Below are positions 17,085 through 25,739 of a stretch of 64,000 bases of DNA, piece by piece. The DNA is taken from positions 62,001 to 126,000 of the forward strand of contig CAVRYH010000002.1 in the NCBI GenBank assembly GCA_963725395.1. Reading direction: 5' to 3'. The translations under genes were made by a program, and so were the position numbers. The notes below the pieces were generated by a model, which worked only from the letters and a program-made list of their open reading frames with translations, did not search any database and was not told the origin of the DNA. This stretch comes from Bog-756 sp963725395. Lineage in GTDB: Bacteria; Actinomycetota; Acidimicrobiia; Acidimicrobiales; RAAP-2. How positions within the stretch are numbered: position 1 is the first letter of the stretch; the number at the start of each line of letters is the position of its first letter.

Positions 17085-18878
17085 CTAGGGCCGATCCTCG
17101 CTGAAGACCGGCTCGTGATCGAAGTAGGCGCCGGTCGACCCGGCACCGACCTCGGCCATGGCCACGTCGCCCACCTCGGCTAGTCCCTCCTCCGCTTCGG
17201 TGGCCAGCGACTCCATGACCTCGGACTGGCCCGCGCCGCGCATCCACGAGAAGGCGGCGCCGATGAAGCACAGTGCCGCCGCGCACACGAAGGCCAGTCG
17301 CAGGCCGTGACCGAAGGGCCCCGAGATCAGGTCGGGAAAGAAGCTCCGTCCGGTGAGGTAGCCGGCGTGCACGCCGGGCAGCGACAGGAGGTGGGCGCCG
17401 AGCAGCTGGTGGATCGGATTGATGCCGAGGAAGGCGGCGAACAGGCTCCCGATGGGGGACAGGTGGGAGATCGCCTGGGCCTGGGCGGCGGGGATGCCCT
17501 GTCCGGTGAGCCCGGAGTACAGCGCGTGGGGCAGCGTCGACGCCAGGCCCAGCGTGATCATGGTGAAGAAGAATCCGATCGACAGCACCGCCGCCGAATT
17601 CTGGAAGGTGTTGAGCATTCCGCCGCCCGCTCCGCGCTGGTTGGCCGGGAGGCTGTTCATGACCGCGCTGGTGTTGGGCGCGGCGAACAGGCCCATGGAC
17701 AGCCCGATCAGCAGGAGCAGCAGCGCGAACAGCGGGTAGGGAAAGTCCGTCGGCAGGGCCTGGAGGCCCAGCAGGCTGAGGCCGGTGAGGACGAGACCCG
17801 CCGTGGCGAAGGGCCGTGGGCCGTGGCGGTCGGCCAGCCGTCCCGCCAGGGGACCCGAGACGAAGAAGCCGACGGTGAGGGGGATCATGTAGATGCCGGC
17901 CCACAAGGGGGTGCGTTCGAAGCTGTAACCGTGCAGGGGCAGCCAGATCCCCTGCAGCCAGATGATGAGCATGAACTGGAGTCCGCCCCGGGCGAGGGCG
18001 CTCATGAGCGCGGCGAGGTTGCCCATGGCGAACGCCCGGCTCCGGAAGAGGTGGAGCTGGAACATCGGGTCGTCCACATGGTGCTCGATGACGACGAACC
18101 CGGCCAGGACGGCGACACCGCCGACCAGACAGGCCACCACGAAGGGGCTCGTCCAACCCATGGTGTGGCCGCCGTAGGGCTGCAGTCCGTACACGATGCC
18201 GGTCAGGATGCCGACCAGTCCGATGGCGAAGGCGATGTTGCCGATCCAGTCGATGCTGGCCTTGATCCGGGTGCCGTTGTCGTGGAGACGCAGGTAGGCC
18301 CACAGGGTGCCGAACACTCCGAACGGCACCGACACGAGGAACACCAGCCGCCACTCGATGGGACCGAGGAGTCCGCCGAGCAGGAGGCCGAGGAAGGAAC
18401 CCCCGATCGCCGCCACGCCGTTGATGCCGAGCGCGAAGCCCCGCTCGTCGGCGGGAAAGGCGTCGGTGATGATGGCGCTGGAGTTGGCGAAGATGAACGC
18501 CCCACCCACCCCCTGCCCGATCCTCATCACGATGATCCAGAGTGCGGCCTTCGGCCCGGTCATCCAGGTGACGGACAACAGGATGGAGAACGCGGTGAAG
18601 ATGGCGAAGCCCAGCGTGTACATCTTCACCCGGCCGAAGATGTCCCCGACCCGCCCGAGGCTCACCACCAGCACCGAGGTCACCAGCAAGAAACCCATCA
18701 GGATCCAGAGGAAGTACGACGTGTTGCCCGGTGACAGGGGGTTGAGCTCGATCCCCCTGAAGATGTTCGGGAGGGCGATGAGCAGGATCGAGGAATTGAT
18801 CGTCACCATCAACAGCCCGATGGTTGTGTTGGTCAGAGCGATCCACTTGTAGTTCTTCGACTCGACGATCGTGGACAT
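17085..18878 (-). CDS. MFS drug/proton antiporter, DHA2 (14-helix) type
   Basis: The 597-residue protein has about 14 hydrophobic helices and MFS signatures: ILLIALPNIFRG in helix 1 (motif near D/P of DHA2 members), SLGRVGDIFGRVKMY for motif A and MRIGQGVGGAFIFANSSAII for motif B. The cytoplasmic C-terminal tail is long and acidic. Such transporters export drugs or metabolites in exchange for protons. A MarR regulator is divergent at 19001 with an inverted repeat between them, so the usual ligand-responsive repression is likely. Confidence 0.88.
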   Translation of the reverse strand: MSTIVESKNYKWIALTNTTIGLLMVTINSSILLIALPNIFRGIELNPLSPGNTSYFLWILMGFLLVTSVLVVSLGRVGDIFGRVKMYTLGFAIFTAFSILLSVTWMTGPKAALWIIVMRIGQGVGGAFIFANSSAIITDAFPADERGFALGINGVAAIGGSFLGLLLGGLLGPIEWRLVFLVSVPFGVFGTLWAYLRLHDNGTRIKASIDWIGNIAFAIGLVGILTGIVYGLQPYGGHTMGWTSPFVVACLVGGVAVLAGFVVIEHHVDDPMFQLHLFRSRAFAMGNLAALMSALARGGLQFMLIIWLQGIWLPLHGYSFERTPLWAGIYMIPLTVGFFVSGPLAGRLADRHGPRPFATAGLVLTGLSLLGLQALPTDFPYPLFALLLLLIGLSMGLFAAPNTSAVMNSLPANQRGAGGGMLNTFQNSAAVLSIGFFFTMITLGLASTLPHALYSGLTGQGIPAAQAQAISHLSPIGSLFAAFLGINPIHQLLGAHLLSLPGVHAGYLTGRSFFPDLISGPFGHGLRLAFVCAAALCFIGAAFSWMRGAGQSEVMESLATEAEEGLAEVGDVAMAEVGAGSTGAYFDHEPVFSEDRP

Positions 18879-18951
18879 CTTCGCTCCTGCAAGATCCGGA
18901 CCACCGTCCCGCCCGTCGACCGGGCCGCCGCCGGGGGAAGTGATTGTTTGC

Positions 18952-18967
18952 TTATAACTAACTATAA
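18952..18967. promoter_or_regulatory. candidate MarR operator
   Basis: TTATA and TATAA form a 5-bp inverted repeat around a 6-base spacer in an AT-rich patch between the divergent MFS and MarR genes. A consensus TATAAT (18963-18968) overlaps the right arm and would serve as a -10 box for the marR direction, so bound MarR would block its own promoter. Confidence 0.5.
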
Positions 18968-19000
18968 TCGTCCGGGACGGCGGTGATACAAGGGGGAACG

Positions 19001-19480
19001 ATGAACGTCGCAGCCAGGCACGACAGCTCGACCACGGTGGGTGAGGCCTCCGGGCTCCGGGTGGCGCTGGTCAGGATCTACCGGCAGCTCAGGGTCCGCG
19101 CCGGGTCCGACATCACGCCCTCGCAGTCCTCGGCGCTGGCGCGCATCGAGCAGGACGGCCCGATCAGGCTCGGGGCCCTGGCCGAACTCGAGGGGACGAC
19201 GCCCGCCACCATCAGCCGGGTCGTCGACAGCCTCGAGGAGCGGTCGCTGATCGAGCGGGTCCCCGACCCACTGGACGGGCGGGCCAGCCTCGTCCGCTTG
19301 AGCCACGACGGGGGAGCCATGCTGCAGGGAATCCGGTCCCGCAACACCGAGGTCCTGCGAGCCGCCCTGGACGAGCTGGATGAGGACGAGCGCTCCGTCA
19401 TCCGCCACGCCATCCCCGTCCTCGAGCGATTGAGCACCCTGTTGCAGTCGGTGGACCGGGGTGAGGCACCCGAACGGTGA
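19001..19480 (+). CDS. MarR-family regulator
   Basis: The ATG follows AGGGGG by 4 bases. The 159-residue protein has the winged-helix core SSALARIEQDGPIRLGALAE and LEERSLIERVPDPLDGRA as the wing, with helical dimerisation ends. It probably represses the divergent MFS exporter until a ligand binds. Its stop overlaps the GTG of the downstream phosphotransferase, so exporter regulation and that kinase-fold enzyme may belong to one resistance or detoxification unit. Confidence 0.88.
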   Translation: MNVAARHDSSTTVGEASGLRVALVRIYRQLRVRAGSDITPSQSSALARIEQDGPIRLGALAELEGTTPATISRVVDSLEERSLIERVPDPLDGRASLVRLSHDGGAMLQGIRSRNTEVLRAALDELDEDERSVIRHAIPVLERLSTLLQSVDRGEAPER

Positions 19481-20487
19481 CGTGGGGGCCACTGGCCGCC
19501 GGACTGAGCGACTGGTTCCGTCTCCGGCGTGGGTGCACCGAGGTGTCGCTCGGCGCGCTCCGCCGTCCATCGGGAGGGTTCTCGAGCGAGACGCTCCTCT
19601 TCGATGTGGCATTGGTGATCGACGGGGTCGAACGCCATGAATCGCTCGTCCTCCGCACCGGACCCCGCGGAGCCGGCACCTTCGCCCACCACGACCTGGC
19701 CGCCGAGGTCGAAGCGCAGCAGGCGGCGGCCGCCAGTGGGGTGGCCATCGCCGAGCCCACCTTCGAACCGGACGCCCGCTGGATCGGCCGCGCGTTCATC
19801 GTCATGCCCCACATCGACGGCCACATCGTCGCCGGGGTCACCCACAGCGACCCATGGCTACGCGACCGGACCGAGCAGGCGCAGCATGAGCTCTACCGCA
19901 ACGTCCTCGTCACGCTGTCGCAGATCCACCGGTCGGATACCCGCTCCTGCCCGGGCGTCCCTCGGAGGGACAATGCCACCGAGGTCGACTACTGGGAGGA
20001 CTACCTCGACTGGTCGAGCGGTGGGTCCCCGGTCGCCACCTTGGTGGACGCTCTCTCGTGGTGTCGACGCACGCGGCCGGCCCGCGATCCGGAGCCGGCG
20101 CTCCTGTGGGGAGACGTGCGGTTCGAGAACATCGTCTTCGGGGACGACCTCCGGCCGCGTGCCGTCCTCGACTGGGACATGACCTCCATCGGAGCACCCG
20201 AGCACGACCTGGCCTGGTTCACCAGCCTCGACGCCACCATGGAGCGCCTGTTCGCCAGGCGTCTACCCGGGTTCCCGGGCCGGCGAGAGGCGATCGCCAT
20301 CTTCGAGGCGCTCTCGGGTCGCCCTGTCCGGGACTTCGAGTGGTACGAGACGCTCGCCATGGTCAGGAGCACCGCTATCATGACCCGCATCAGCTACCTG
20401 CGACGGGACGCGGGGGAGGACCCGATGCTGCCCATCGAGGACAATCCCCTCCTCGACCACTTGCGGGAGCGACTGGGACCCTCCTAG
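19477..20487 (+). CDS. APH-type phosphotransferase family protein
   Basis: The GTG overlaps the marR stop by 4 bases. The 336-residue product has the aminoglycoside-phosphotransferase/choline-kinase fold: RPSGGFSSETLLFD as nucleotide loop, LLWGDVRFENIVFGDDLRP as the catalytic loop (Asp and Asn kept, His replaced as in many members) and VLDWDMTSIGAPEHDLAWF as the metal-binding DFG-like motif. Members phosphorylate drugs, metabolites or acyl substrates; many in actinobacteria are of unknown substrate. Coupling to marR suggests a detoxification role. Confidence 0.83.
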   Translation: MTWGPLAAGLSDWFRLRRGCTEVSLGALRRPSGGFSSETLLFDVALVIDGVERHESLVLRTGPRGAGTFAHHDLAAEVEAQQAAAASGVAIAEPTFEPDARWIGRAFIVMPHIDGHIVAGVTHSDPWLRDRTEQAQHELYRNVLVTLSQIHRSDTRSCPGVPRRDNATEVDYWEDYLDWSSGGSPVATLVDALSWCRRTRPARDPEPALLWGDVRFENIVFGDDLRPRAVLDWDMTSIGAPEHDLAWFTSLDATMERLFARRLPGFPGRREAIAIFEALSGRPVRDFEWYETLAMVRSTAIMTRISYLRRDAGEDPMLPIEDNPLLDHLRERLGPS

Positions 20488-20569
20488 GGACGACCCCGCC
20501 CGACGGACGGGGATGTCGACGGTCGCCGGGCGCGGGCCCCGCCCCGCCGGCACCCGCCGGTCATGGAGA

Positions 20570-21769
20570 TCAGCCGGTGAGCACGACCGGCATCGTGGCT
20601 GCCCCGTTGACCAGGGTCGAATCGGTGTACGCGGGTTCGCCGGCGAGGGTGTACTCGGGATATCGAGCCAGGAACTCCTCGAAGAAGACGCGGGCCTCGA
20701 GGCGCGCCAGGCTGGCGCCGAGGCAGAGGTGCTCACCGAATCCGAATGCGAGGTGGGTGGGGATCGTCGGGCGTGCGCAGTCGAAGCCGTCGGCGGAGGC
20801 GCCGAAGACCGTCTCGTCGCGGTTGGCCGAGGCGTACAACATCACGAGGAACTCGCCGGCCTCGACGGCGCGACCGGTGATCTCGGTGTCGACGACCGCA
20901 GTGCGGCCGAACGCTTGGATGGGGGTCACCCAACGGAGGATCTCCTCGACCGCACCGGGGATCGCTCCAGGGTCGGAAGCCAGCACTCTCCGCTGGTCGG
21001 GGTGCCGGGCGAGCGCTTCGGCGCCCCCCGACAGCAAGGTCCGGGTCGTCTCATTCCCGGCGACGAGCAGCGTCAGACAGAAGCCCATGATCTCGGCCTG
21101 ATTGAGCGGCCGGTCTCCCACCGGGGCGGTCTTCAAGAGTCCGAGCAGATGGTTGGCGTCCGGTTCCGCCGACCGGACGTGGTCGAGGAGGAACGCGGCC
21201 AGTTGCCCGAGCTCGGCTGTTCGCTCGTCGCTGGTGAAGTCGGTGCTCTCGATGGCAGCATCCGACCACCGCCGGAACTGGCGCCGGTCGGCGTCGTCCA
21301 CCCCCAGCATCTCCGAGATCACCGTGATGGGGATCGGTGCGGCAACGGCGTCGACGAAATCGATCGGGTCATCACGCGGCACCGAATCGAGGGTGGCGCG
21401 GACGACCGTGCGGACACGCTCCTCGAGCCGGGCCACCGCCCGAGGGGTGAACTGGCGGTTGACGAGGCTCCGGTAGGCGGCATGTCGCGGTGGATCGAGG
21501 TGGAGGATCGAAAAGGCGCTCTGGCCGGCACCCTCGGGGTCACGCAAGGGATCGTTGATGAGCACACCGCGACCGGACACGAAGCGGGCAGGGTCGCGGC
21601 TGATGGTCCGCACGTCCTCGTAGCGGCTGATCAGCACGAGTCCGTCCGCCGTGCGGTGGACCGGGTCCCCGCGGCGTAGGGTCCCGAGCACCTCGTAGTA
21701 GTCGGGCCGACGGAAGAATCCGGGTGTGGCCGGCCGGAGATCTCGGTCGATCTGATCTGGTCGGGCCAT
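20570..21769 (-). CDS. cytochrome P450
   Basis: The 399-residue protein has the complete bacterial P450 pattern: I-helix LLVAGNETTRTLL, the K-helix EEILR motif, and the heme loop FGFGEHLCLGASLARLEAR with its Cys thiolate. The HLDPPRHAAYRSLVNRQFTP segment is the usual C-helix region. It hydroxylates a hydrophobic small molecule and needs a separate ferredoxin and reductase; none is encoded nearby. The next gene upstream (21947-23065) encodes a lipocalin-like protein on the same strand. Confidence 0.92.
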   Translation of the reverse strand: MARPDQIDRDLRPATPGFFRRPDYYEVLGTLRRGDPVHRTADGLVLISRYEDVRTISRDPARFVSGRGVLINDPLRDPEGAGQSAFSILHLDPPRHAAYRSLVNRQFTPRAVARLEERVRTVVRATLDSVPRDDPIDFVDAVAAPIPITVISEMLGVDDADRRQFRRWSDAAIESTDFTSDERTAELGQLAAFLLDHVRSAEPDANHLLGLLKTAPVGDRPLNQAEIMGFCLTLLVAGNETTRTLLSGGAEALARHPDQRRVLASDPGAIPGAVEEILRWVTPIQAFGRTAVVDTEITGRAVEAGEFLVMLYASANRDETVFGASADGFDCARPTIPTHLAFGFGEHLCLGASLARLEARVFFEEFLARYPEYTLAGEPAYTDSTLVNGAATMPVVLTG

Positions 21770-21946
21770 TGAACCCCTTCGCCGATCGAGGGTACCGGGT
21801 CGTGGGCACGGGCCCGGACCGGGGCGCTGCCCACGTTGTACTGCGCCCGCGTTTTGGCTGTCAACCGGGATCCCCCGGGAGGGACGGACGCGAGAAGACG
21901 CTGCGTGTCCGAACCGGTCGACGGAGTCCGGGAGGCCTACCCGGTC

Positions 21947-23065
21947 TCACTCGATGATGGAAAAGCCCCCGTATCCGGCTGCAGCCAACTCGTAGCAGAG
22001 GGTGTCGTAGGGCTCCACGATCCCGAAGGTCACCTCACCCTCGCTCTCGAAGCGAGCGTGGTGCTGGTCGAGGCCGCAGATGTGCGAGCGGATGGTCGGA
22101 TCGTTCACGTCGTAGGTCTCGCCGGTGACCACCCCGTCGCCCACGTCCATGCCCTGCCAGATGTCGCCCGTGGGGGTGCCGCCGTTCGGGCCGCCGTACA
22201 TCCCGCATCTCAGGAAGGCGATCTGGTTGCCCAGTCGCTCGAACGTGGCGGTCCTCTCCCTCCCGTCCGAGAACACATAGTCGACCTCCCCGGACAGGAC
22301 CAGGTGGGTGTCGGGCTCGAATCGGAGGCGGTGCCTGCGCTCCCGCAGTGTTTCGCTCCCGCGTCGCTCGTCACCCAGGTTGTAGAGGATGTGGTCGCCC
22401 CAGATCCCGTAGTCGGAGAATTCGACCCACTCGCCCGAATAGGGGTGTTGGCGCCCACTCCACAGTGCGGGCCCCCCGACCCCGTCACGAGTCCCCCAGT
22501 GGTGGTCCCGGGTCCCGAGGTAGCTGGCGGTGTCGAGATCGAAACGCTGACCCTCGACGGTCACCCAGCCCGACTGCCGCCCGAACCCGTCATAGCCGGC
22601 GACCCCTCCGAAGGGTCGGGTCCCGACGATCACCCCTCCACCGATGTTGCGGTAGACCGGTCGCTTCGTGTCGAACCACCTGATGTCGAAGCTGATCCCG
22701 TGCTCGTTCTCGTCGAGGCGCAACCGCCACTGCCGGAAGGCCTCGACCAGCTCGAACTGCAGTGGCCCGACGACCATGTCCGTCCGGTCGAGACCCAGCT
22801 TGCGATGGGCCCGGACCGTCGTGTGGCGACCACGGAGATTGACGATGGCGAACGCCTCGGCGGTGCCCAGGTTCGGGTAGATGCCCATTCCTGAGACGAT
22901 GAGGAGGTCACCGGTCCTGTCCTGGCAGGTGAACCACATGCGTTCGTAGGCCTGGATATCCGATGTCCACATCACCCGGACGGGATTGGGGTGGTTGTGG
23001 ATGAGGAGCTCGTCGAGCCCCGACATGGGGTAGTGCTCGATGCTGGCGCCGAAGCGGTCAGTCAT
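21947..23065 (-). CDS. AttH/CrtC-like lipocalin-fold protein
   Basis: The 372-residue soluble protein is rich in beta strands and aromatic residues. TRDHHWGTRDGVGG mid-protein resembles the RDHSWG-type motif of the AttH/hydroxyneurosporene-synthase-like (calycin) family, whose members bind or hydrate hydrophobic molecules such as terpenoids. WFTCQDRTGDLLIVSGMGIYPN near residues 45-65 also fits. It lies upstream of the P450 gene on the same strand, and its start overlaps the end of a decayed aldehyde dehydrogenase, so all three once formed a catabolic unit. The family call is by motif only. Confidence 0.55.
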   Translation of the reverse strand: MTDRFGASIEHYPMSGLDELLIHNHPNPVRVMWTSDIQAYERMWFTCQDRTGDLLIVSGMGIYPNLGTAEAFAIVNLRGRHTTVRAHRKLGLDRTDMVVGPLQFELVEAFRQWRLRLDENEHGISFDIRWFDTKRPVYRNIGGGVIVGTRPFGGVAGYDGFGRQSGWVTVEGQRFDLDTASYLGTRDHHWGTRDGVGGPALWSGRQHPYSGEWVEFSDYGIWGDHILYNLGDERRGSETLRERRHRLRFEPDTHLVLSGEVDYVFSDGRERTATFERLGNQIAFLRCGMYGGPNGGTPTGDIWQGMDVGDGVVTGETYDVNDPTIRSHICGLDQHHARFESEGEVTFGIVEPYDTLCYELAAAGYGGFSIIE

Positions 23066-23564
23066 GGGGGTCGGCGCTCCCCGGGTGGCACGGTGCCAGT
23101 TCGGTGGCGAACAGGACCTGGGGGTTGTTCCACGTGGCGATGGCGCCGACGACCCCGACAGCTTCCCGCCGGACGAGATAGTCGAGGTAGCGGCCCGTCT
23201 GGCGCTCCTCCCACCGGGTCTCCGTCGCCACGTCGATCATCGACCGCATGACGTCGATCGGAGCACCGACGGAAAAGCCGATGGGTGACCCGTTCTCCGA
23301 ACTGATGGTCTGCGCCATCTCCTCGGTCCGTCTTGACAGAGCGTCGATGATCCGCACCGTGTCGATCCGGTCATCGACCGGCAGTCTCGCCACCCCTTCC
23401 GTCGAAGGGCTGCCGGGCGGCGGCGAAAGCACGGTCCACGTCCCGGACCGGCACCGGGTACGCGACCGATGACCTGCTCCGAGTGGGCCTCCACGACGTC
23501 CCCGGTCCCCGGTCGAAGGGTCGCACCACTCTCCGCCAATGAACAGCTGCGGGTGGTCCCGCAT
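23058..23564 (-). pseudogene. decayed, truncated aldehyde dehydrogenase
   Basis: From the ATG at 23564, LFIGGEWCDPSTGD matches the N-terminus of aldehyde dehydrogenases. The next conserved pieces are in other frames (GDVVEAHSEQVIGRVP, then RDVDRAFAAARQPFD), before the first frame resumes with ARLPVDDRIDTVRIIDALSR and continues through ENGSPIGFSVGAPIDVMRSM to ATWNNPQVLFATELAP. So at least two or three frameshifts are present. The gene stops at about residue 160, before the catalytic Cys and Glu, and runs straight into the start of the lipocalin-like gene, indicating a deletion of the remaining two thirds. Confidence 0.85.
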
Positions 23565-23743
23565 CGCATGACCCCCGGTGAGTTCTCCGACCGGCGAAAC
23601 CCTATGGGGTCCAATTCGGGGGGTCAACCCGACTGCGCCGGTCGCGCCCGAGAGGTGCGTCCCGCAGCTCCTGGCGTTCGGGCGCTGGACAGGAGCTGGT
23701 TCGCCTCCGAGAGCGCATTGCAGAGGGGTCCCCGGCTCCCCAC

Positions 23744-24298
23744 TCACCAGGTGGCGGCATAGATGAACTCCGCGGAAGGCCGGCGCAGGGCCTGACAGAT
23801 GCGCATGGCCAGGCCCATCCCGGTCGCGAACTTGGCCGTGCGTAGGCCGGTCAGCTGATGCGTCGAGCAGTGCAGCCTTCCCGCCACCTGAATCCAGCCG
23901 GCCCCGCGCTCCAGACGTGCAGTGTTGAGCGCTTCGTAGAGGGCGGAGAGGTCCCAGCGCAGGCGATGTGCGCTGTCGGCGTCGGGTAGCGGGACTCCGA
24001 CCGTCGAGGGACGAGGGTCGGCGATGAAGTCCTCCGGTGGCTGCCCCAGCCAGCGCAGTACGAAAAGGGCGTGCTGGCACGAGATGGCACGGCGTCGCCC
24101 CATGGTGGAGATGGTGGAGGCAGCGATCGGGTGATCGGCGCGCCTGGCGTTGAGATCCGCGGACATCTCCCAGATCTGCGCCGCCAACTTCGACCAGCTC
24201 AGGCCTTCGCGTCGTCGACGATCATCGACGGCGGCAAAGAACGCCGCCACATCGAAGGCCCGGGCACCCGGTCGACGCTCCACCCGTGTCATCCTCAC
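23744..24298 (-). CDS. tandem helix-turn-helix (XRE-like) protein
   Basis: The 184-residue protein consists of two related halves. The first (about residues 15-95) has LSWSKLAAQIWEMSADLN and STISTMGRRRAISCQHALFV, ending LGQPPEDFI. The second (about 110-184) has GWIQVAGRLHCSTHQLTGLR and AKFATGMGLAMRICQALRRP, ending SAEFIY. Both look like cro/C1-type HTH domains with degenerate turns, so the protein may bind DNA as a pseudodimer. It is divergent from the methyltransferase at 24352, with about 53 bases between starts. No effector domain is present. Confidence 0.65.
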   Translation of the reverse strand: MRMTRVERRPGARAFDVAAFFAAVDDRRRREGLSWSKLAAQIWEMSADLNARRADHPIAASTISTMGRRRAISCQHALFVLRWLGQPPEDFIADPRPSTVGVPLPDADSAHRLRWDLSALYEALNTARLERGAGWIQVAGRLHCSTHQLTGLRTAKFATGMGLAMRICQALRRPSAEFIYAATW

Positions 24299-24351
24299 CG
24301 ATCGTCAGGTGGTGGGCAACACCCACCGGATGCAGCGGTAGCCTCACACGC

Positions 24352-25149
24352 GTGACGGCTGACGAATCCGGATACCTGCTGGAGAACTCTGCGGCCGCTG
24401 CGGGAAGTCGTCTGGCGGCATTGGCCGACCTCTTCGACCCCTGGACGTTTGCCCACTTGGACGCGGTCGGCCTCGGTCCCGGCTGGAAGTGCTGGGAGGT
24501 GGGGGCGGGTGGTTCCTCGGTCATCACCGGGCTCTCCGAGAGGGTCGGGCCCGACGGCACCATCCTGGCGACAGACATCGACGTTCGTTGGGCCAGTGCC
24601 GCGAGCCTGTCGAACGTGCGCGTGCTGGAAGGCGACGTTGCTGTCGATGAGCCTCCGGGGACGGACTTCGATCTCGTCCATGCCCGTCTGGTGCTGGTAC
24701 ATGTGACCGAACGTGAACGGGCCCTCGACAACATGATCTCGGCGCTCCGACCCGGGGGGTGGCTCGTCCTCGAAGACGCCGATCCTGCGCTGCAGCCTCT
24801 GAGCTGTCTCGACGCCCGGACCGAGCAGGAGCTCCTGGCCAACCGCATACGGAGCGGATTTCGCTCCCTCATGGCGGAACGGGGGGTGGATCTCGCCTTC
24901 GGTCGTAGGCTGGCTACCCTTCTACGCCGGGCCGGATTGAACGATGTCCGGGCCGACGCATTCTTCCCGGTCTCGAACCCTGCGTGTGTGACCTTGGAAC
25001 TCGCCACGATCTCCATCATCCGAGATCAACTGATCCAGGCGGGCATCGCCACGATCGAGGAGGTCGAGCTTCACTGCCAGGCGGTGACGGACGGGTCGTT
25101 GGACATCGTCCAGCCCCCGCTCATCACCGCCTGGGGTCGTCGCACCTGA
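24352..25149 (+). CDS. SAM-dependent class I methyltransferase
   Basis: The GTG at 24352 gives MTADESGYLLENSAAAAGSR, a typical start; an upstream ATG overlaps the divergent gene and adds no conserved residues. The 265-residue product shows motif I as CWEVGAGGSSVITGLSERV, the acidic loop LATDIDVRW, DFDLVHARLVLVHVTER as motif IV and LRPGGWLVLEDADP as motif V. It methylates a small molecule; similar actinobacterial enzymes are often near secondary-metabolism or antibiotic-modifying genes. The substrate is unknown. Confidence 0.8.
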   Translation: MTADESGYLLENSAAAAGSRLAALADLFDPWTFAHLDAVGLGPGWKCWEVGAGGSSVITGLSERVGPDGTILATDIDVRWASAASLSNVRVLEGDVAVDEPPGTDFDLVHARLVLVHVTERERALDNMISALRPGGWLVLEDADPALQPLSCLDARTEQELLANRIRSGFRSLMAERGVDLAFGRRLATLLRRAGLNDVRADAFFPVSNPACVTLELATISIIRDQLIQAGIATIEEVELHCQAVTDGSLDIVQPPLITAWGRRT

Positions 25150-25249
25150 GGTCCGGCCGGACGACCGGCTGGCCGTTTCGGACGTGGCCGAGCGAATCGG
25201 GCCACCCCGGCCAAGGGACCTTCGCCCCTTTTTTCCGGGGCCATCCGTT

Positions 25250-25543
25250 GTTACCATGCAAGTGAGGGACCCAACCGGTGGGAGCCGGGAGCGACAGGGG
25301 TTCCGAAGGAGGCGCTTATGCGATGGAGCAGAGGTGGCTCAGCCTGAGAGTGAGCGACGAGGGAATGGACGGGGCGGTTGACCGTCGGCCCAGGCAGACA
25401 GAAGGCAAGCGGCTCGAAGTGTGAGCGTTGCAAGGCTTAGGAACAACGAAGTTCCACTGGTGGCCATTTCCCTTTGTTTCCCACCTTCGGGGTACAAGTT
25501 AAGAAAGCGCCCGATCCCCGCCGATCTGTGGGACGGGCGCTTT
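25250..25543 (+). ncRNA. candidate structured non-coding RNA
   Basis: The 590 bases between the methyltransferase and the next gene have no convincing reading frame. From about 25250 the plus strand becomes rich in G and A with many short pairing elements: GGCTCA/TGAG around 25340, CGGTTGACCG near 25377, GGAAC/GTTCC at 25440-25455 and others, and ends in a strong hairpin at 25504-25543. This composition and layout is what a stable RNA gene looks like. It does not contain the signatures I know for tmRNA, RNase P, SRP RNA, T-box, TPP, cobalamin or c-di-AMP/c-di-GMP riboswitches. The exact 5' end is not determined, and raiA-like or 6S-like RNAs remain possible. Confidence 0.45.
25504..25543 (+). 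terminator. strong hairpin terminator after the candidate RNA
   Basis: AAAGCGCCCG and CGGGCGCTTT form a perfect 10-bp stem, extended inward by TCCC/GGGA after one bulged base. The plus strand continues TTTCGCATT, a weak U tract. On the minus strand the tail is TTTCTTAACTT, so it could act in both directions. Confidence 0.65.
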
Positions 25544-25739
25544 CGCATTGTGCGGCCGGTGGCACTCAGCTGGAGGCCGGGAGATCGCCCCCGTCGCCGA
25601 TCCACTGGGCGTCCGGCACGGCGGTGTGCCGCTCGGAGGCTGCTTCGTCCGAGTCAGGGTGACGGGTTTCCCTGTCGGTGGAAGGCACCAATGGGAGGGG
25701 GCCGAAATCGTTGACGGAGCCTGCAGGTTAGAGTTGCCC

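Noticed and set aside
17307..18734. 475-codon plus frame opposite the MFS transporter
   Set aside because: Glu/Gln/His-rich translation with no family resemblance; the transporter on the other strand is certain.
18944..18968. Full sigma-70 promoter for marR
   Set aside because: TATAAT is perfect but no TTGACA-like box lies at 16-18 bases; only the -10 is supported.
25184..25381. Short plus frame inside the candidate RNA
   Set aside because: Its Arg-rich product has no ribosome site or recognisable motif, and the region fits an RNA better.
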